A stretch of DNA of 64,000 bases from Melghirimyces profundicolus (GTDB taxonomy: Bacteria; Bacillota; Bacilli; Thermoactinomycetales; DSM-45169), in contig NZ_QBKR01000006.1 in assembly GCF_003054245.1 (NCBI RefSeq), positions 62,001 to 126,000 of the forward strand. The letters run 5' to 3'. The notes beneath the pieces were generated by a model, which saw only the letters and a program-made list of their open reading frames with translations, did no database searches and was not told the origin of the DNA. Below, piece after piece: positions 1 through 9,723 of this stretch. How positions within the stretch are numbered: the first letter of the stretch is position 1; every line of letters starts with the position of its first letter. The position numbers were made by a program, and so were the translations under genes.

Positions 1-66
1 CTGTTTGGGCTTATCGGCTCCAAACCTGCTGCCTGCTCCGGCAGCCAAAATGATGCCGACATTCAT
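1..66 (-). CDS. ispD: 2-C-methyl-D-erythritol 4-phosphate cytidylyltransferase, N-terminus (partial)
   Basis: Only the first 22 codons are inside the window. They read as a short beta strand followed by AAGAGSRFGADKPKQ, which fits the nucleotide-binding signature of IspD (AAGxGxR...PKQ), the CTP-dependent third enzyme of the MEP isoprenoid pathway. The ATG is preceded by a GGGGGA ribosome binding site about eight bases upstream. Other sugar-nucleotide transferases share AAGxGxR, but the trailing PKQ favours IspD. The body of the gene lies outside the window, so the call rests on this motif alone. Confidence 0.7.
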   Translation of the reverse strand, partial: MNVGIILAAGAGSRFGADKPKQ

Positions 67-745
67 TAAAATCATCCCCCTTTGATCCAGCCTTGCACTT
101 AACACTTCCCGGATCAGATTATTGATGCATTGCGCAATTTTTTATTTCCCGGGACACATATCGGCCCTCTGAAGGAAAATACTCAATGCATTTCAGGTAT
201 GAATGGACCTTCTTTCCCCAGCGGCCGGACGGAATCCGGCATTCGTTCAGCATATTTATGGAAGGAGCTTCATCTTTGTTATTCGTAACTTGAAACGGTT
301 TTCTGTCCAAAATGAGAAAAACGGCGGTGTTCATCCGGTGAGCGCTTCCATTCTCAAAAAAATAGCTTGTCCTTCCCTTTGGCGACGGTGTGGTCGGCCG
401 CTTGCCTCCTGATGCTGTTGACGGGGCTGAGCGCAGGCCGCAACAAACAGATCAACCCACCGGAGACCGAAACGGAGTAAGTCCTCCCGTTCAGCTTCCG
501 TCACAAACCCGAAGTTATTATCGTTCCTGTGCGTTACTTGAATATATACACTTCGCTGAATCTTTCCGTTAAAATACCAAAATCCCCTGATTTCCAGTTA
601 AAATCAGGGGATTTAAGATAATATCGGTGGATTTTTATTGTTACTGATCCTCTCCGCCCCCGCCCATACTGCACCAAGCCCGTTGATACAGCCCGGTCAA
701 GGGACTTTCATGGGATCAAAAACGGTTCGCTCTTTTATCTTTGAC
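67..745. other. Intergenic stretch with one possible degenerate small membrane ORF
   Basis: No convincing complete gene. On the plus strand, 361-480 reads as a hydrophobic segment (WSAACLLMLLTGLSAG) followed by a short polar tail and a TAA, in frame back to a stop at 313. It has no ATG. A GTG at 339 with a plausible frame would join it if the seven-A run at 355-361 had one more A, so this may be a frameshifted small membrane protein. I could not recognise it. The rest appears non-coding apart from the terminator at 580-614. Confidence 0.3.
580..614 (-). terminator. Rho-independent terminator after the amino-acid ABC operon
   Basis: A 14-bp perfect stem (AAATCCCCTGATTT and its complement) with a seven-base loop. 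Read on the minus strand it follows the stop of the ABC ATPase gene and is followed by a T-rich stretch. Confidence 0.7.
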
Positions 746-1471
746 TCACAGTATTTTATTCAGGAACAACCGGGTCCGCTCATGGGCCGGGTTGGTAAAC
801 AATTGAGCGGGTGTGTTTTCTTCCACGAATTTTCCCTGATCCATGAAGATGACCCGGTCCGCCACTTCCCTGGCAAACCCCATCTCGTGGGTCACCACCA
901 CCATGGTCATCCCCTCTTTGGCCAAATCTTTCATGACCGCAAGTACTTCCCCCACCAGTTCCGGATCCAGCGCGGAAGTGGGTTCGTCAAACAACATGAC
1001 TTTCGGGTTCATGGCCAGGGCTCTGGCGATGGCCACCCGCTGTTTCTGGCCACCGGACAGTTTGTCCGGGTAGACATCGGCTTTCTCTTGCAACCCCACT
1101 TTTTCCAGCAGTTGCAACGCCTTTTCCCCGGCCTGTTCTTTGGATTCCTTTCGCACTTTCATCGGAGCCAGTGTCAGGTTTTCCATGACCGTGCGGTGGG
1201 GAAAGAGGTTGAATTGCTGAAAGACCATCCCCACCTCTGTACGTACATGATTGAGATCCGTTTGGGGGTCGGTCAGATCGTTTCCATTGACAATCACGTT
1301 TCCCCGGGTGATCTCTTCCAGAAGGTTGAGACACCGCAAAAAGGTGCTTTTTCCGGAGCCGGATGGGCCGATGACACAGGCCACTTCCCTTTCTTCGATG
1401 GTGCAGTTGATCTCCTTTAAGACTTCGAGGGACCCGAACGACTTATGCAGATTCCGCACTTGGATGATCAC
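746..1471 (-). CDS. Polar amino-acid ABC transporter, ATPase subunit
   Basis: A 241-residue ATPase that powers uptake of a polar amino acid at the inner face of the membrane. Visible motifs are Walker [10 protein letters not shown] near residue 34, the ABC signature [15 protein letters not shown] near 139, Walker [13 protein letters not shown] and the switch histidine in VVTHEMGFA. Length and motifs match the GlnQ/TcyC group. Its ATG overlaps the permease stop in an ATGA arrangement, so the two are translationally coupled, and the order binding protein-permease-ATPase is typical. The substrate (Gln, Cys, Arg or other) cannot be read from sequence. Confidence 0.93.
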   Translation of the reverse strand: MIIQVRNLHKSFGSLEVLKEINCTIEEREVACVIGPSGSGKSTFLRCLNLLEEITRGNVIVNGNDLTDPQTDLNHVRTEVGMVFQQFNLFPHRTVMENLTLAPMKVRKESKEQAGEKALQLLEKVGLQEKADVYPDKLSGGQKQRVAIARALAMNPKVMLFDEPTSALDPELVGEVLAVMKDLAKEGMTMVVVTHEMGFAREVADRVIFMDQGKFVEENTPAQLFTNPAHERTRLFLNKIL

Positions 1472-2136
1472 CGGACATTCAGCCTCCGTTCCATTCTCCT
1501 CAGAACAAAGGTGAGGGACAGGGTAATGGCGAGATAGATGACGCCAACGGCTGTCCAGATTTCAAAGGCGCGGAAATTGTTTGCAACCGCGATTTGTCCC
1601 TGACGGGTGAGTTCCCCCACCCCGATCACAGCTAACAGGGAAGTATCTTTCAGACTGATGATGAATTGGTTGCCCAGAGGGGGGATCATCCGTTTGAAGG
1701 CCTGGGGCCAGACGACATGATAAAAAGTCTGAATCCTGGAGAGCCCCAGAGAACGCCCCGCCTCCACCTGTCCCCGGTCGATCGATTGCACCGAACCACG
1801 CACCACTTCGGCGATATAGGCCCCGGAATTGATGGCGATGGCGGCAATGGAAGCGTTCAAAGACGGGATATCCACCCCCAGAAGCTGGGGGATGGCAAAG
1901 TAAATATACAGCGCCTGGACCATGATCGGTGTCCCCCGGATCACCTCCACATAGCCTGTGGCGATCCCTTTGATCAATTTGTTGTCCGACCCGCGGGCCA
2001 ACCCGGTGAGCACACCGATCACAAACCCGATGATCAGCCCGAAAAACGTGATCACAACCGTCAGTTTTGCTCCCTCAAGCAGGAGAGGAATTGCATCGAT
2101 CGCGTATGTCCAGTCAATATCGAGTCCTTGTGCCAC
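1468..2136 (-). CDS. Polar amino-acid ABC transporter, permease subunit
   Basis: Integral membrane subunit of the His/Glu/Gln/Arg family. The EAA-type coupling loop is visible ([23 protein letters not shown]) in a run of hydrophobic helices. I place the start at a GTG giving [14 protein letters not shown], because GGGGAGG lies seven bases before it. An in-frame TTG 27 bases upstream lacks a ribosome binding site. The product is about 222 residues, normal for the family. It lies between the binding-protein gene and the ATPase gene, whose ATG overlaps its stop. Confidence 0.92.
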   Translation of the reverse strand: MAQGLDIDWTYAIDAIPLLLEGAKLTVVITFFGLIIGFVIGVLTGLARGSDNKLIKGIATGYVEVIRGTPIMVQALYIYFAIPQLLGVDIPSLNASIAAIAINSGAYIAEVVRGSVQSIDRGQVEAGRSLGLSRIQTFYHVVWPQAFKRMIPPLGNQFIISLKDTSLLAVIGVGELTRQGQIAVANNFRAFEIWTAVGVIYLAITLSLTFVLRRMERRLNVR

Positions 2137-2187
2137 TCCATCGCCTCCCCGTGCAAAAATCAATTTGAAGACGAGCGGGATTGAACG

Positions 2188-2967
2188 TTACTGTGGAGGT
2201 GCTTCCCCAAACCACTTTTTGTACAGCTTGTCATAGGTGCCGTCTTCCTTCAGTTTGGTCATGGCTTTATCCACTTTGTCCCGCAGTTCGCTCCCTTTCG
2301 GGAAGGCGATGCCGTATTGTTGACCCTGCAGCAGCTTGCCGACGGTCTTCACTTTTCCTTTGCCTTTATTCTGGCTGTAGTAAAGGACATTGGGGGAGTC
2401 GAAAATGACGGCGTCCGCGGCTCCTTTTTCCAGTTCCAGATAGGCCTGGTCGATGTTGGGGAAGGGGACGACTTCTTTCACTCCGTCAATATTTGTTGCA
2501 AAATCATAGCTGGTGGTTCCCTGTTTGGTGGCGATTTTTTTACCCTTGAGATCTTCGAGGCCCTTGATCTCTTTTTCATCTTTCTGAACCAGGATCAACA
2601 ACCCGGCATCATAATAGGGCTGGGAAAAGTCAACCACTTTTTTCCGCTCTTCCTTAATGGTCATCCCCGCGATGGCCATGTCCAGCTTGTTGGTTTGGAG
2701 GGCGGGGATCAATCCGTTGAAGTCCATGGTTTTCAGTTCATATTCAAAGCCCACTTCCTTGGACAAGGCTTTTACCAAATCGATGTCGAATCCGTCATAT
2801 TCATTGGTCTCCTCATTCAGAAACTCAAAGGGAACGAAGCTGGAGTCGGTGCCCACCGTGATTTTCTCTTTCGCCTGATCACCGGAGCTGGATGAACAGG
2901 CAACGGCTGAGAGACTGAGTACCAGAACCAGCGTGGCGATCCCAAGCTTTTGAACGATTTTATTCAT
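2188..2967 (-). CDS. Amino-acid ABC transporter substrate-binding lipoprotein
   Basis: A 259-residue extracellular binding protein (bac_solute-binding family 3). It has a lipoprotein signal with lipobox LSAVAC, so it should be diacylated at Cys24 and tethered to the outer face of the membrane. The core shows the family pattern: ITVGTDSSFVPFEF at the start of the mature part, DGFDIDLVKAL, then GMTIKEERKKVVDFSQPYY. First gene of a three-gene operon; ribosome binding site AAGGAGGG before ATG. The GlnH/TcyA-like group is clear, the ligand is not. Confidence 0.93.
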   Translation of the reverse strand: MNKIVQKLGIATLVLVLSLSAVACSSSSGDQAKEKITVGTDSSFVPFEFLNEETNEYDGFDIDLVKALSKEVGFEYELKTMDFNGLIPALQTNKLDMAIAGMTIKEERKKVVDFSQPYYDAGLLILVQKDEKEIKGLEDLKGKKIATKQGTTSYDFATNIDGVKEVVPFPNIDQAYLELEKGAADAVIFDSPNVLYYSQNKGKGKVKTVGKLLQGQQYGIAFPKGSELRDKVDKAMTKLKEDGTYDKLYKKWFGEAPPQ

Positions 2968-2996
2968 GAGTACCCTCCTTGAGAAAGATACATTTG

Positions 2997-3024
2997 ATTA
3001 TATCAAAAGAGATAATATATTCAA
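2997..3024 (-). promoter_or_regulatory. Sigma-A promoter of the amino-acid ABC operon
   Basis: On the minus strand a TTGAAT -35 box (3024-3019) and a perfect TATAAT -10 box (3002-2997) are separated by 16 bases, about 30 bases ahead of the binding-protein start. The divergent amidase gene begins just beyond. Confidence 0.6.
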
Positions 3025-3052
3025 AATTATCTATGGACAGGAGTGATCCCCA

Positions 3053-3823
3053 TTGAAGGTGGCTGCCGTCCAAATGGCTTCGGTTGCGTCCGATGTGGGA
3101 GCGAATCGAAGAAAAGCAAAAGAGAAAGTTTGCGAAGCGGCTGAAAAGGGAGCGGAGATCATTTGCCTTCCTGAACTATGGAGCACCGGTTATGGACTTT
3201 CCAGAGAGGAGTACGTTTGGTTGGCTGAAACGGTGGACGGTCCCACCGTTGCCGAGTTCCGTTTTTTGGCGGAGAAATTGAAAGTGACCCTGATTTTGCC
3301 GTTTCCTGAGAAGGAGGGAAAGGAGCTTTATATCTCCGCCGCTGTCATCTCCAAGGGCGGAAAAGTGATGGGAGTGCATCGGAAAGCGCTTCTGTGGGGC
3401 AATGAACAAGCGGTGTTCACTCCCGGGGAACCTGTGTACAGGGTCTGGCAAACCAATGGGATCTCTTTCGGGGTATTGATCTGCTATGATGCGGAGTTTC
3501 CCGAGTCTGCCCGCAAGTTGGCTCTGCAGGGTGCCGAACTGATCTTTGTTCCTTCGGTCTGGAGTACAACAGCGGAACACCGGTGGAACATCCAATTGCC
3601 TGCACGGGCTTTGGACAATACCTGTTTTGTGATGGGTGTCAATACAATCGGCGAAAATATCTGCGGCAAAAGCACCTGGATCAATCCCCGGGGGATCATT
3701 CAGGAACAGGCTGCCCGGGACAGGGAGGAAATCATCATCGGAGAATTGGACAGAGAGGGATTGAAAAGTGCCCGGGAACAGATCCCCTATCTGAAAGATT
3801 GCCCCCGCTTCGGAATCCTTTGA
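3053..3823 (+). CDS. Carbon-nitrogen hydrolase (nitrilase superfamily, omega-amidase-like)
   Basis: A 256-residue cytosolic amidase. The Glu-Lys-Cys triad is visible: Glu in CLPELWSTGYG (about residue 42), Lys in HRKALLWGNE (about 112), and Cys in GVLICYDAEFPESAR (about 146). The length fits the single-domain nitrilase fold. Family members hydrolyse small amides such as 2-oxoglutaramate or deaminated glutathione, or release ammonia from carbamoyl compounds; the substrate is not readable. The start is TTG with AGGAGTGAT before it. It is transcribed divergently from an amino-acid importer, which hints at nitrogen salvage but does not prove it. Confidence 0.9.
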   Translation: MKVAAVQMASVASDVGANRRKAKEKVCEAAEKGAEIICLPELWSTGYGLSREEYVWLAETVDGPTVAEFRFLAEKLKVTLILPFPEKEGKELYISAAVISKGGKVMGVHRKALLWGNEQAVFTPGEPVYRVWQTNGISFGVLICYDAEFPESARKLALQGAELIFVPSVWSTTAEHRWNIQLPARALDNTCFVMGVNTIGENICGKSTWINPRGIIQEQAARDREEIIIGELDREGLKSAREQIPYLKDCPRFGIL

Positions 3824-3904
3824 GCCCCCCTCTCCACCGACCTTGCTTACCTTTCGGATGCGGGTTCATCCCGAAAAACGGCCGGGGACGTTGCTTTTAA
3901 GACA

Positions 3905-3933
3905 TTGACAAAATGCCGTCCCGTTGTTTAAAT
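3905..3933 (+). promoter_or_regulatory. Sigma-A-type promoter
   Basis: TTGACA at 3905-3910 and TTAAAT at 3928-3933 with a 17-base spacer. It is the only strong promoter pattern I see upstream of malate synthase G. Confidence 0.55.
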
Positions 3934-4064
3934 GGTGTGTAACTTATATGATATCTGAATTGTCATATTGTGCTGACGCCCGGCGCCGGATGCTGGAGCA
4001 TCCGGCCTTTGTCGACGAGGTGGTAAGAGACCGTCTGGACGGTCGAGGTAAATAAACGGCTCAA

Positions 4065-4078
4065 TGAAAGCGCTTTTG
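4065..4078 (+). promoter_or_regulatory. cre-like catabolite control site
   Basis: TGAAAGCGCTTTTG matches the CcpA consensus (TGWAANCGNTNWCA) except at the last positions. It lies downstream of the promoter in the malate synthase leader, a place where CcpA would act as a roadblock. Glucose repression of the glyoxylate bypass is the expected role; this is inference. Confidence 0.55.
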
Positions 4079-4463
4079 CCCGGGGTTTGGGAAGTGGGGA
4101 GATGACTGCCCCCAATTTCACGAATGTTATGCTAAAAGGAGCATGGGGTCCGATCCTCCGGAAAACGGAGCCAACTTACGGTTTATCCGGAACGGAATCC
4201 GAAGTGGCAAAGATCCGGAGTGTGACCCGGGGAAAAGAAGCAGGTTCCCGTTGTTTAAAGGTTTGTGCCGAGTCGGGGATTCGATCCCCGATGAAATACG
4301 GGGTCGGGATCGAGAATATCACCGATGAAGAAAAGAAAGCGCAATTGCGGATTTCTCAGCCCCGACAAACTCTTTCCTCAACCCGGCCGGTGTGGCGAAG
4401 GGAAGAAAGAGATGAGCAACGGAAGCGGACAGAAATCTGAACCGACGACAATGGAGGGATTAC

Positions 4464-6662
4464 ATGTCCACAGAACCCAAAAAAGACTATATCCCAATCG
4501 GAACGCTCCAAGTGGCTCCGGAGCTCTACCAGTTTGTCCATTCGGAAGCCCTTCCCGAAAGCGGATTGAGCCGGGAACGGTTCTGGTCTGATTTGGAAAC
4601 CTTAATCGACGACTTGGCACCGGAAAACCGGAAACTGTTGGCCCGACGGGAAGAGCTGCAAAAGAAAATCGATCAATGGCATCGTAAAAACAAAGGCACA
4701 GGGGATCCGGAAAGCTATCCATCCTTTTTGAAAGAGATCGGCTATCTCGAACCGGAAGTGGAAGATTTCCAAATCACCACCGAGGGTGTGGACGACGAAA
4801 TGGCGGTTCAGGCCGGACCCCAGTTGGTCGTTCCCTTAAGCAATGCCCGTTATGCCCTCAATGCCGCCAATGCCCGCTGGCAAAGCCTTTACGACGCCCT
4901 GTACGGGACGGATGCCATTCCGGAAGAAGAAGGAGCCGAACGCGGGGAAACGTACAATCCCACCCGCGGGGAGAAAGTGATCGCCTATGCCAGGAAGTTT
5001 CTCGATCAGGCGGCACCCCTGAAAGAAGCCTCCCATCAAGAAGCGGTACGCTATGCGATCACCGACGGCCGCTTGTCGGTCACGCTGAACAACGGAGAAA
5101 CCACCGGCCTCCAAGATGAGTCCAGGCTGGCGGGTTATCAGGGATCCCCGGACAAGCCTTCGGCGATCCTTTTGAAAAACAACGGGTTGCACGTGGAAAT
5201 CCAGATCGACCCCGGCCACCCCATCGGAAAAACGGATGCCGCCGGGGTGAAAGACATCCACCTCGAAGCGGCGGTGACGACCATCATGGATTGCGAGGAC
5301 TCCGTCGCTGCCGTCGATGCGGAAGACAAAGTGTTGGTGTACCGTAACTGGCTGGGCCTGATCAAAGGAAATCTGTCCGCCTCTTTCCAAAAAGGCGGTC
5401 AAACCGTCACCCGGACACTCAACCCGGACCGAACGTATACCTCCCCCGACGGAGCGGAAATAACGCTGCCCGGGCGGTCCCTGATGCTGATCCGCAACGT
5501 GGGTCACTTGATGACCTCGAACGCGGTTCTCGACCGGGACGGACGGGAGGTTCCGGAAGGAATTTTGGACGGAGTGATCACCAGCCTCATCGCCAAACAC
5601 GACCTCCTGGGCAACGGCCGATATCAAAACTCTTCCAAAGGATCCGTCTACATCGTCAAACCGAAAATGCACGGTTCGGAGGAAGTGGCGTTTGCCGATA
5701 AACTGCTGGACCGTGTTGAAGACATGCTCGACCTCAAACGGAATACGTTGAAAATCGGAGTGATGGACGAGGAACGCCGGACCACCTTGAACCTGAAAGC
5801 CTGCATCCGTCAGGTGAAAGATCGCATCGTGTTCATCAATACCGGGTTTTTGGACCGGACCGGCGATGAGATCCACACGTCCATGGAAGCCGGACCGATG
5901 ATCCGCAAGAATGGCATGAAAACCTCCCATTGGCTGCAGGGCTATGAAAAATCCAACGTGGATATCGGTCTGGCCAGCGGATTCCGGGGCCGCGCCCAGA
6001 TCGGCAAAGGAATGTGGCCCATGCCGGACCGGATGGCGGATATGTTGGAACAAAAGACGGGGCAATTGAAAGCGGGCGCCAACACCGCATGGGTACCGTC
6101 CCCCACGGCAGCCGCCCTGCACGCGCTCCATTATCACCAAGTCGACGTGAACCGGGTTCAAGAATCATTGGCCAAAAATTCCAAAGAGATCCGGGATCAG
6201 CTCCTGGAGATCCCCGTGGCCGAATCCCCCCACTGGAGCCCGGAAGAGATCCAGCAAGAACTGGACAACAACGCTCAAGGGATCCTGGGTTATGTGGTTC
6301 GCTGGGTGGAGCAGGGAGTGGGTTGCTCCAAAGTGCCCGATATTAACAACGTGGGGCTGATGGAGGATCGGGCCACGCTGCGTATTTCCAGCCAACACAT
6401 GGCGAACTGGCTGTACCATGGCATCTGCACGAAAGAACAGGTGCTGGAGACGTTGAAACGCATGGCCAAGGTGGTGGACGGGCAGAACGCCGGCGACCCC
6501 GATTACCGCCCCATGTCGGAGGACCCGGATCATTCTGTCGCCTTCCAGGCTGCCTGCGATCTCGTTTTCAAAGGTCGTGAACAGCCCAACGGCTACACCG
6601 AACCAATCCTTCACCGCCGACGCCTGGAAGCCAAAGCGAAGCGTGTCTCCGGCAAGGCATGA
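4464..6662 (+). CDS. glcB: Malate synthase G
   Basis: A 732-residue cytosolic enzyme that condenses glyoxylate with acetyl-CoA to malate. The length matches isoform G (about 720-730) rather than the 530-residue isoform A. Family blocks are clear: [16 protein letters not shown] in the barrel, NRNVGHLMT-type segment, [17 protein letters not shown], then [16 protein letters not shown] and [19 protein letters not shown] near the active site. The ATG has GGAGGG before it. No isocitrate lyase gene is nearby, so the glyoxylate source (bypass or glycolate oxidation) is unknown. A cre-like box in the leader suggests carbon catabolite control. Confidence 0.96.
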   Translation: MSTEPKKDYIPIGTLQVAPELYQFVHSEALPESGLSRERFWSDLETLIDDLAPENRKLLARREELQKKIDQWHRKNKGTGDPESYPSFLKEIGYLEPEVEDFQITTEGVDDEMAVQAGPQLVVPLSNARYALNAANARWQSLYDALYGTDAIPEEEGAERGETYNPTRGEKVIAYARKFLDQAAPLKEASHQEAVRYAITDGRLSVTLNNGETTGLQDESRLAGYQGSPDKPSAILLKNNGLHVEIQIDPGHPIGKTDAAGVKDIHLEAAVTTIMDCEDSVAAVDAEDKVLVYRNWLGLIKGNLSASFQKGGQTVTRTLNPDRTYTSPDGAEITLPGRSLMLIRNVGHLMTSNAVLDRDGREVPEGILDGVITSLIAKHDLLGNGRYQNSSKGSVYIVKPKMHGSEEVAFADKLLDRVEDMLDLKRNTLKIGVMDEERRTTLNLKACIRQVKDRIVFINTGFLDRTGDEIHTSMEAGPMIRKNGMKTSHWLQGYEKSNVDIGLASGFRGRAQIGKGMWPMPDRMADMLEQKTGQLKAGANTAWVPSPTAAALHALHYHQVDVNRVQESLAKNSKEIRDQLLEIPVAESPHWSPEEIQQELDNNAQGILGYVVRWVEQGVGCSKVPDINNVGLMEDRATLRISSQHMANWLYHGICTKEQVLETLKRMAKVVDGQNAGDPDYRPMSEDPDHSVAFQAACDLVFKGREQPNGYTEPILHRRRLEAKAKRVSGKA

Positions 6663-6668
6663 TGATGT

Positions 6669-6704
6669 CGGCCACCCGGAAAATTCCCGGGCGGCCTTTT
6701 TTTA
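6669..6704 (+). terminator. Rho-independent terminator of glcB
   Basis: GGCC-A-CCCGG stem paired with CCGGG-C-GGCC, followed directly by eight T residues. Confidence 0.85.
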
Positions 6705-6800
6705 TTCGTATCCGCTCATCGCTTGATTTTTCCCGGCATAAAGGTCATAATATTTTTATAATTCTCATATTTCAGACCTATATACAAGGAGTTGAACATT

Positions 6801-7049
6801 GTGGGACCTCCCCCTTCAAGGCCAATGATTGCAGATTTGAGTGTTTCTGAGGTTCAATCCTTGTTGCGTTCCAAGACTCCGCAACAGATCGTATTTGAAG
6901 ATGAAGAAGGAGTGAAAACGTTGTCCGGAGTGACGTTCGTCCACCTCAACCCACAAATGGGGTATCTGCTGGTGGAAGATCCATCCGAACCTTGTTTCCG
7001 TTTATTACCCTTTTGTTGTATTCAAGAAATCCATCCCATCGAAAGGTAA
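6801..7049 (+). CDS. Small protein of unknown function
   Basis: An 82-residue protein that I do not recognise. I chose the GTG start (MGPPPSRPMIADLSVSEV) because AAGGAG lies nine bases upstream; a TTG three codons earlier overlaps that site. It has a short predicted helix (SVSEVQSLLRSK), then a beta-rich pattern with alternating hydrophobics (QIVFEDEEG, VTFVHLN, GYLLVED) and a CC pair near the end. No signal peptide or membrane segment. Its length and layout loosely resemble the 75-residue protein at 10130, but I cannot show homology by eye. It stands alone between a terminator and a convergent operon. Confidence 0.65.
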   Translation: MGPPPSRPMIADLSVSEVQSLLRSKTPQQIVFEDEEGVKTLSGVTFVHLNPQMGYLLVEDPSEPCFRLLPFCCIQEIHPIER

Positions 7050-7130
7050 GGTTAGGATGTCTGTTACAAGGTGAAGGCCCAGCAGACCGCCCCTGGACGG
7101 GACGCCAGCCTGAAGAGCCGAAAACCCCGG

Positions 7131-8231
7131 TCAGTGAGGCATCCGAATCACCGGTTTGATCGTGACTCCGCTTTCGGAGTCCCGGATCGCTTCATTGATG
7201 TCATCCAACCCGTAGAATCGAATCAACCGGTCAAAGGGGAATTTCCCCTGCTTATAGAGGGTAATCAATTGCGGGATAAAGATCTGCGGAACGCTGTCTC
7301 CTTCCACAACCCCCGTGATCGTTTTCTCTTGAACCAGGACATCGTTGATATCCAGTTCCACTGTCGTCCCGATCGGCGGGGCTCCGATCACGGCCGCCTT
7401 GCCCATGAAGGTCAAGGATTCGACGGCTTGTTTCAGGACAGACGCCACACCGGTGGTCTCTACGGAGTGATCCACTCCTTTGCCCGTAAGTTCCCGAATC
7501 ACCTTCACCGCGTCTTGATCTTTTCCATTCACCGTATGGTTGGCTCCCAGTTCCTCAGCGAGTCGGAGACGGTTATCATGTATATCGATCGCAATGATCG
7601 GTGTACATCCAATCGCCCGGGCGGCCATCAGTGCACTTAAACCGACCGCGCCGCAGCCAAAACAGGCAAAGCTGGAGCCTGCCTGCGGTTTCAAGGTGTT
7701 CAGTACGGCACCGGCCCCGGTCTGGATGCCGCAACCCAAAGGACCGAGGAGACTCAGATCCACTTCCCGGTCCACTTTCACAACGTTGCGTTCACCAGCT
7801 AACGCATATGTGCCAAAGGAAGATTGTCCGAAAAACGTGGTCAGATATTCTCCGTTCCGGCGAATCCGGCGAGGAGGATTGGGACTGTCCCCGACAAAAT
7901 TCAATTCAAAAAAATTTTCACAAGCATATGGATGACCCGTGAGGCAACTTTTGCAACCTCCGCAATAGGAGAAAGAAAGCACCACGTGATCCCCTTCCGC
8001 CACACTCCTTACTCCGTCACCCACTTTTTTCACCACGCCGGCCCCTTCATGCCCGAGCACCGCCGGCAGGGGCACCGGGTATTCCTGGTCCCGGGCAATC
8101 ATATCGGTATGACAGGTCCCCGAGGCCACAATTTTCACCAATACTTCCCCTTCTTTAGGATCCTCCAATTGCACCTGCTCGACGGAAAAAGGCTTTCCTT
8201 TTTCCGCGGTCACTGCCGCTTTGATTTCCAT
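7131..8231 (-). CDS. Zinc-dependent alcohol dehydrogenase, aryl-alcohol type
   Basis: A 366-residue medium-chain dehydrogenase. Catalytic zinc ligands are seen in SGTCHTDMIAR (Cys) and LGHEGAGVV (His-Glu). The structural zinc cysteines are in CGGCKSCLTGHPYAC. The nucleotide-binding GCGAVGLSAL motif is followed by an acidic residue (IDIHDN), favouring NAD. Sequence style fits aryl-alcohol/benzyl-alcohol dehydrogenases. I start at the ATG giving MEIKAAV, preceded by GGGAGGA; an upstream TTG overlaps that site. It follows the aldehyde dehydrogenase by 25 bases, so the pair probably oxidises an alcohol to an acid. The substrate is inferred only. Confidence 0.9.
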   Translation of the reverse strand: MEIKAAVTAEKGKPFSVEQVQLEDPKEGEVLVKIVASGTCHTDMIARDQEYPVPLPAVLGHEGAGVVKKVGDGVRSVAEGDHVVLSFSYCGGCKSCLTGHPYACENFFELNFVGDSPNPPRRIRRNGEYLTTFFGQSSFGTYALAGERNVVKVDREVDLSLLGPLGCGIQTGAGAVLNTLKPQAGSSFACFGCGAVGLSALMAARAIGCTPIIAIDIHDNRLRLAEELGANHTVNGKDQDAVKVIRELTGKGVDHSVETTGVASVLKQAVESLTFMGKAAVIGAPPIGTTVELDINDVLVQEKTITGVVEGDSVPQIFIPQLITLYKQGKFPFDRLIRFYGLDDINEAIRDSESGVTIKPVIRMPH

Positions 8232-8256
8232 GTCAAAAAATCCTCCCAACTCCTGG

Positions 8257-9723
8257 TTAATCCTCGAAAAACGGATAGGCGCGTTCTTTTTCCTGCACGG
8301 AGATCCATTTTACGGTTGTGAACTCATCCAACGCCCATTCTCCGCCGAACCGACCCAAGCCCGAATCTTTCTCTCCACCAAATGCGATTACCGGTTCGTC
8401 ATTGACTGGCTGGTCATTGACATGGATCATGCCGGTTTCAATTAAATGGGCCACGCGGACCCCGCGTTCAATGGTCCCGGCGTGTACGGAACCGCTCAAT
8501 CCGAAGGAAGTGTCATTGGCCACGCGAACGGCTTCCTCCTCTCCGTCGACGGGAAGCACCGCCGCCACCGGTCCAAACACTTCATTCTTGGCGATGGGCA
8601 TCTCGTTACGCACATCCGCCAGAATCACGGGTTCCATCAGGGCCCCGCGGGTCTCACCTTCCAGAATGGTTCGGGCTCCTTGCCGTTTACTCTCCTGGAT
8701 CATGTTCTGTATTCTCTCCACTTCCGATGGTCGGATCAACGGGCCGATATTCGTCCCCTCCTCCAAGGGATCACCGGCTTTTAATGTGGACACCCGTTCC
8801 TTCAGTTTCTCGAGAAACGGCTCGTATACGTTACGGTCGACGATCATTCGGTTAATCGACATGCAAATTTGTCCTTGATGCATAAACTTGCCGAAAGCCG
8901 CTGCCTTGACCGCCCGGTCGAGATCGGCATCGTCCAGAACGATAAAAACATTGTTTCCGCCCAGCTCCAGCGCCACCCGTTTCAATTTCTCCCCCGCCTT
9001 GGCACCGATGATTCTGCCAACCTTGGTCGATCCGGTAAAAGAAATGATGCCGGGAATCGGGTGGGTCACCATGGGATCCCCGACTTCTTCATCTTTCCCG
9101 ATGATGACATTAAGCAGTCCGGCCGGCAATCCGGCCTCTTCAAAGATCTTTGCAATCAAAATGCCTCCGGTCACCGGCGTCGACCTGGGCGGCTTCACCA
9201 CCACGCTGTTTCCGGAACCTAAAGCGGGGCCGATCGACCGCATCGATAAATAAAGCGGAAAATTCCATGGACTGATCACCCCTACGACTCCCACCGGCTT
9301 TCTGTATATCCTGTTTTCTTTACCCGGAACGATGGACGGCACAATGCTGCCGTTCATTCGAAAGGGAAAGGTGGCTGCTTCTTTCAGAATATTGATGGAA
9401 AAGTCGACTTCCACATTGGCTTTTAACCGGGAGCTTCCTGACTCCATGGCCAGCCACCTGACCAATTCCTCCCGTCGATGTTCCATAATCTGCGCGGCTT
9501 TTTCCAGAATGGCCCTTTTTTCCTGGGGAAGCGTTTTCGCCCACTCTTCCTGCAGGGCTTTGGTGGTTTGGTAGGCCTCATCCACATCCCCTTTGTCTGC
9601 CATCGTAATTTCGGCAATCGTCTCTTGATTGAAGGGATTGGTGACGTTGTATTTTTCCCCTGTGGATCCGTCTCTCCACTGTTTGCCGATGAACAGTCGG
9701 TTTAAATCCGAATATGCAGCCAA
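8257..9723 (-). CDS. Aldehyde dehydrogenase, benzaldehyde-dehydrogenase-like
   Basis: A 488-residue NAD(P)-dependent aldehyde dehydrogenase. Visible are PWNFPL at the cofactor site, FTGSTKVGR, the general base in ALELGGNN, and the catalytic cysteine in GQICMSINR. The GQICM-type active site and the pairing with an aryl-alcohol dehydrogenase fit the benzaldehyde/vanillin dehydrogenase group. Start is TTG with AAGGAGG seven bases upstream; no ATG lies near. First gene of a two-gene operon with the dehydrogenase at 7131-8231. The real substrate is not determined. Confidence 0.9.
   Translation of the reverse strand: MAAYSDLNRLFIGKQWRDGSTGEKYNVTNPFNQETIAEITMADKGDVDEAYQTTKALQEEWAKTLPQEKRAILEKAAQIMEHRREELVRWLAMESGSSRLKANVEVDFSINILKEAATFPFRMNGSIVPSIVPGKENRIYRKPVGVVGVISPWNFPLYLSMRSIGPALGSGNSVVVKPPRSTPVTGGILIAKIFEEAGLPAGLLNVIIGKDEEVGDPMVTHPIPGIISFTGSTKVGRIIGAKAGEKLKRVALELGGNNVFIVLDDADLDRAVKAAAFGKFMHQGQICMSINRMIVDRNVYEPFLEKLKERVSTLKAGDPLEEGTNIGPLIRPSEVERIQNMIQESKRQGARTILEGETRGALMEPVILADVRNEMPIAKNEVFGPVAAVLPVDGEEEAVRVANDTSFGLSGSVHAGTIERGVRVAHLIETGMIHVNDQPVNDEPVIAFGGEKDSGLGRFGGEWALDEFTTVKWISVQEKERAYPFFED

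Larger units (their letters stand above)
3824..4463 (+). other. Long non-coding leader region of malate synthase G
   Basis: 640 bases without a convincing gene. A sigma-A-like promoter lies at 3905-3933, followed by two hairpins near 3981-4045 (GGATGC-TGGA-GCATCC, then GACCGTC-TG-GACGGTC), a cre-like box at 4065-4078, and a further hairpin at 4273-4291. An open frame at 4087-4440 shows no recognisable protein pattern. If transcription starts at 3905-3933, the untranslated leader is about 520 bases. I could not match it to a known riboswitch class. Confidence 0.45.

Noticed and set aside
638-1420. 260-codon plus-strand ORF
   Set aside because: It is the antisense shadow of the ABC ATPase gene, with no ribosome binding site or family pattern. 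The same holds for long antisense frames at 4836-6161, 15622-16893, 16952-17914 and 46663-47709.
4273-4291. tRNA-like T-arm hairpin (GGGGATTCGATCCCC)
   Set aside because: The stem-loop looks like a T-arm, but the loop register is wrong and no acceptor, anticodon or D-arm surrounds it.
4087-4440. 117-codon ORF upstream of glcB
   Set aside because: No recognisable family pattern, low-complexity charged composition, and it overlaps the cre box and hairpins of the leader.
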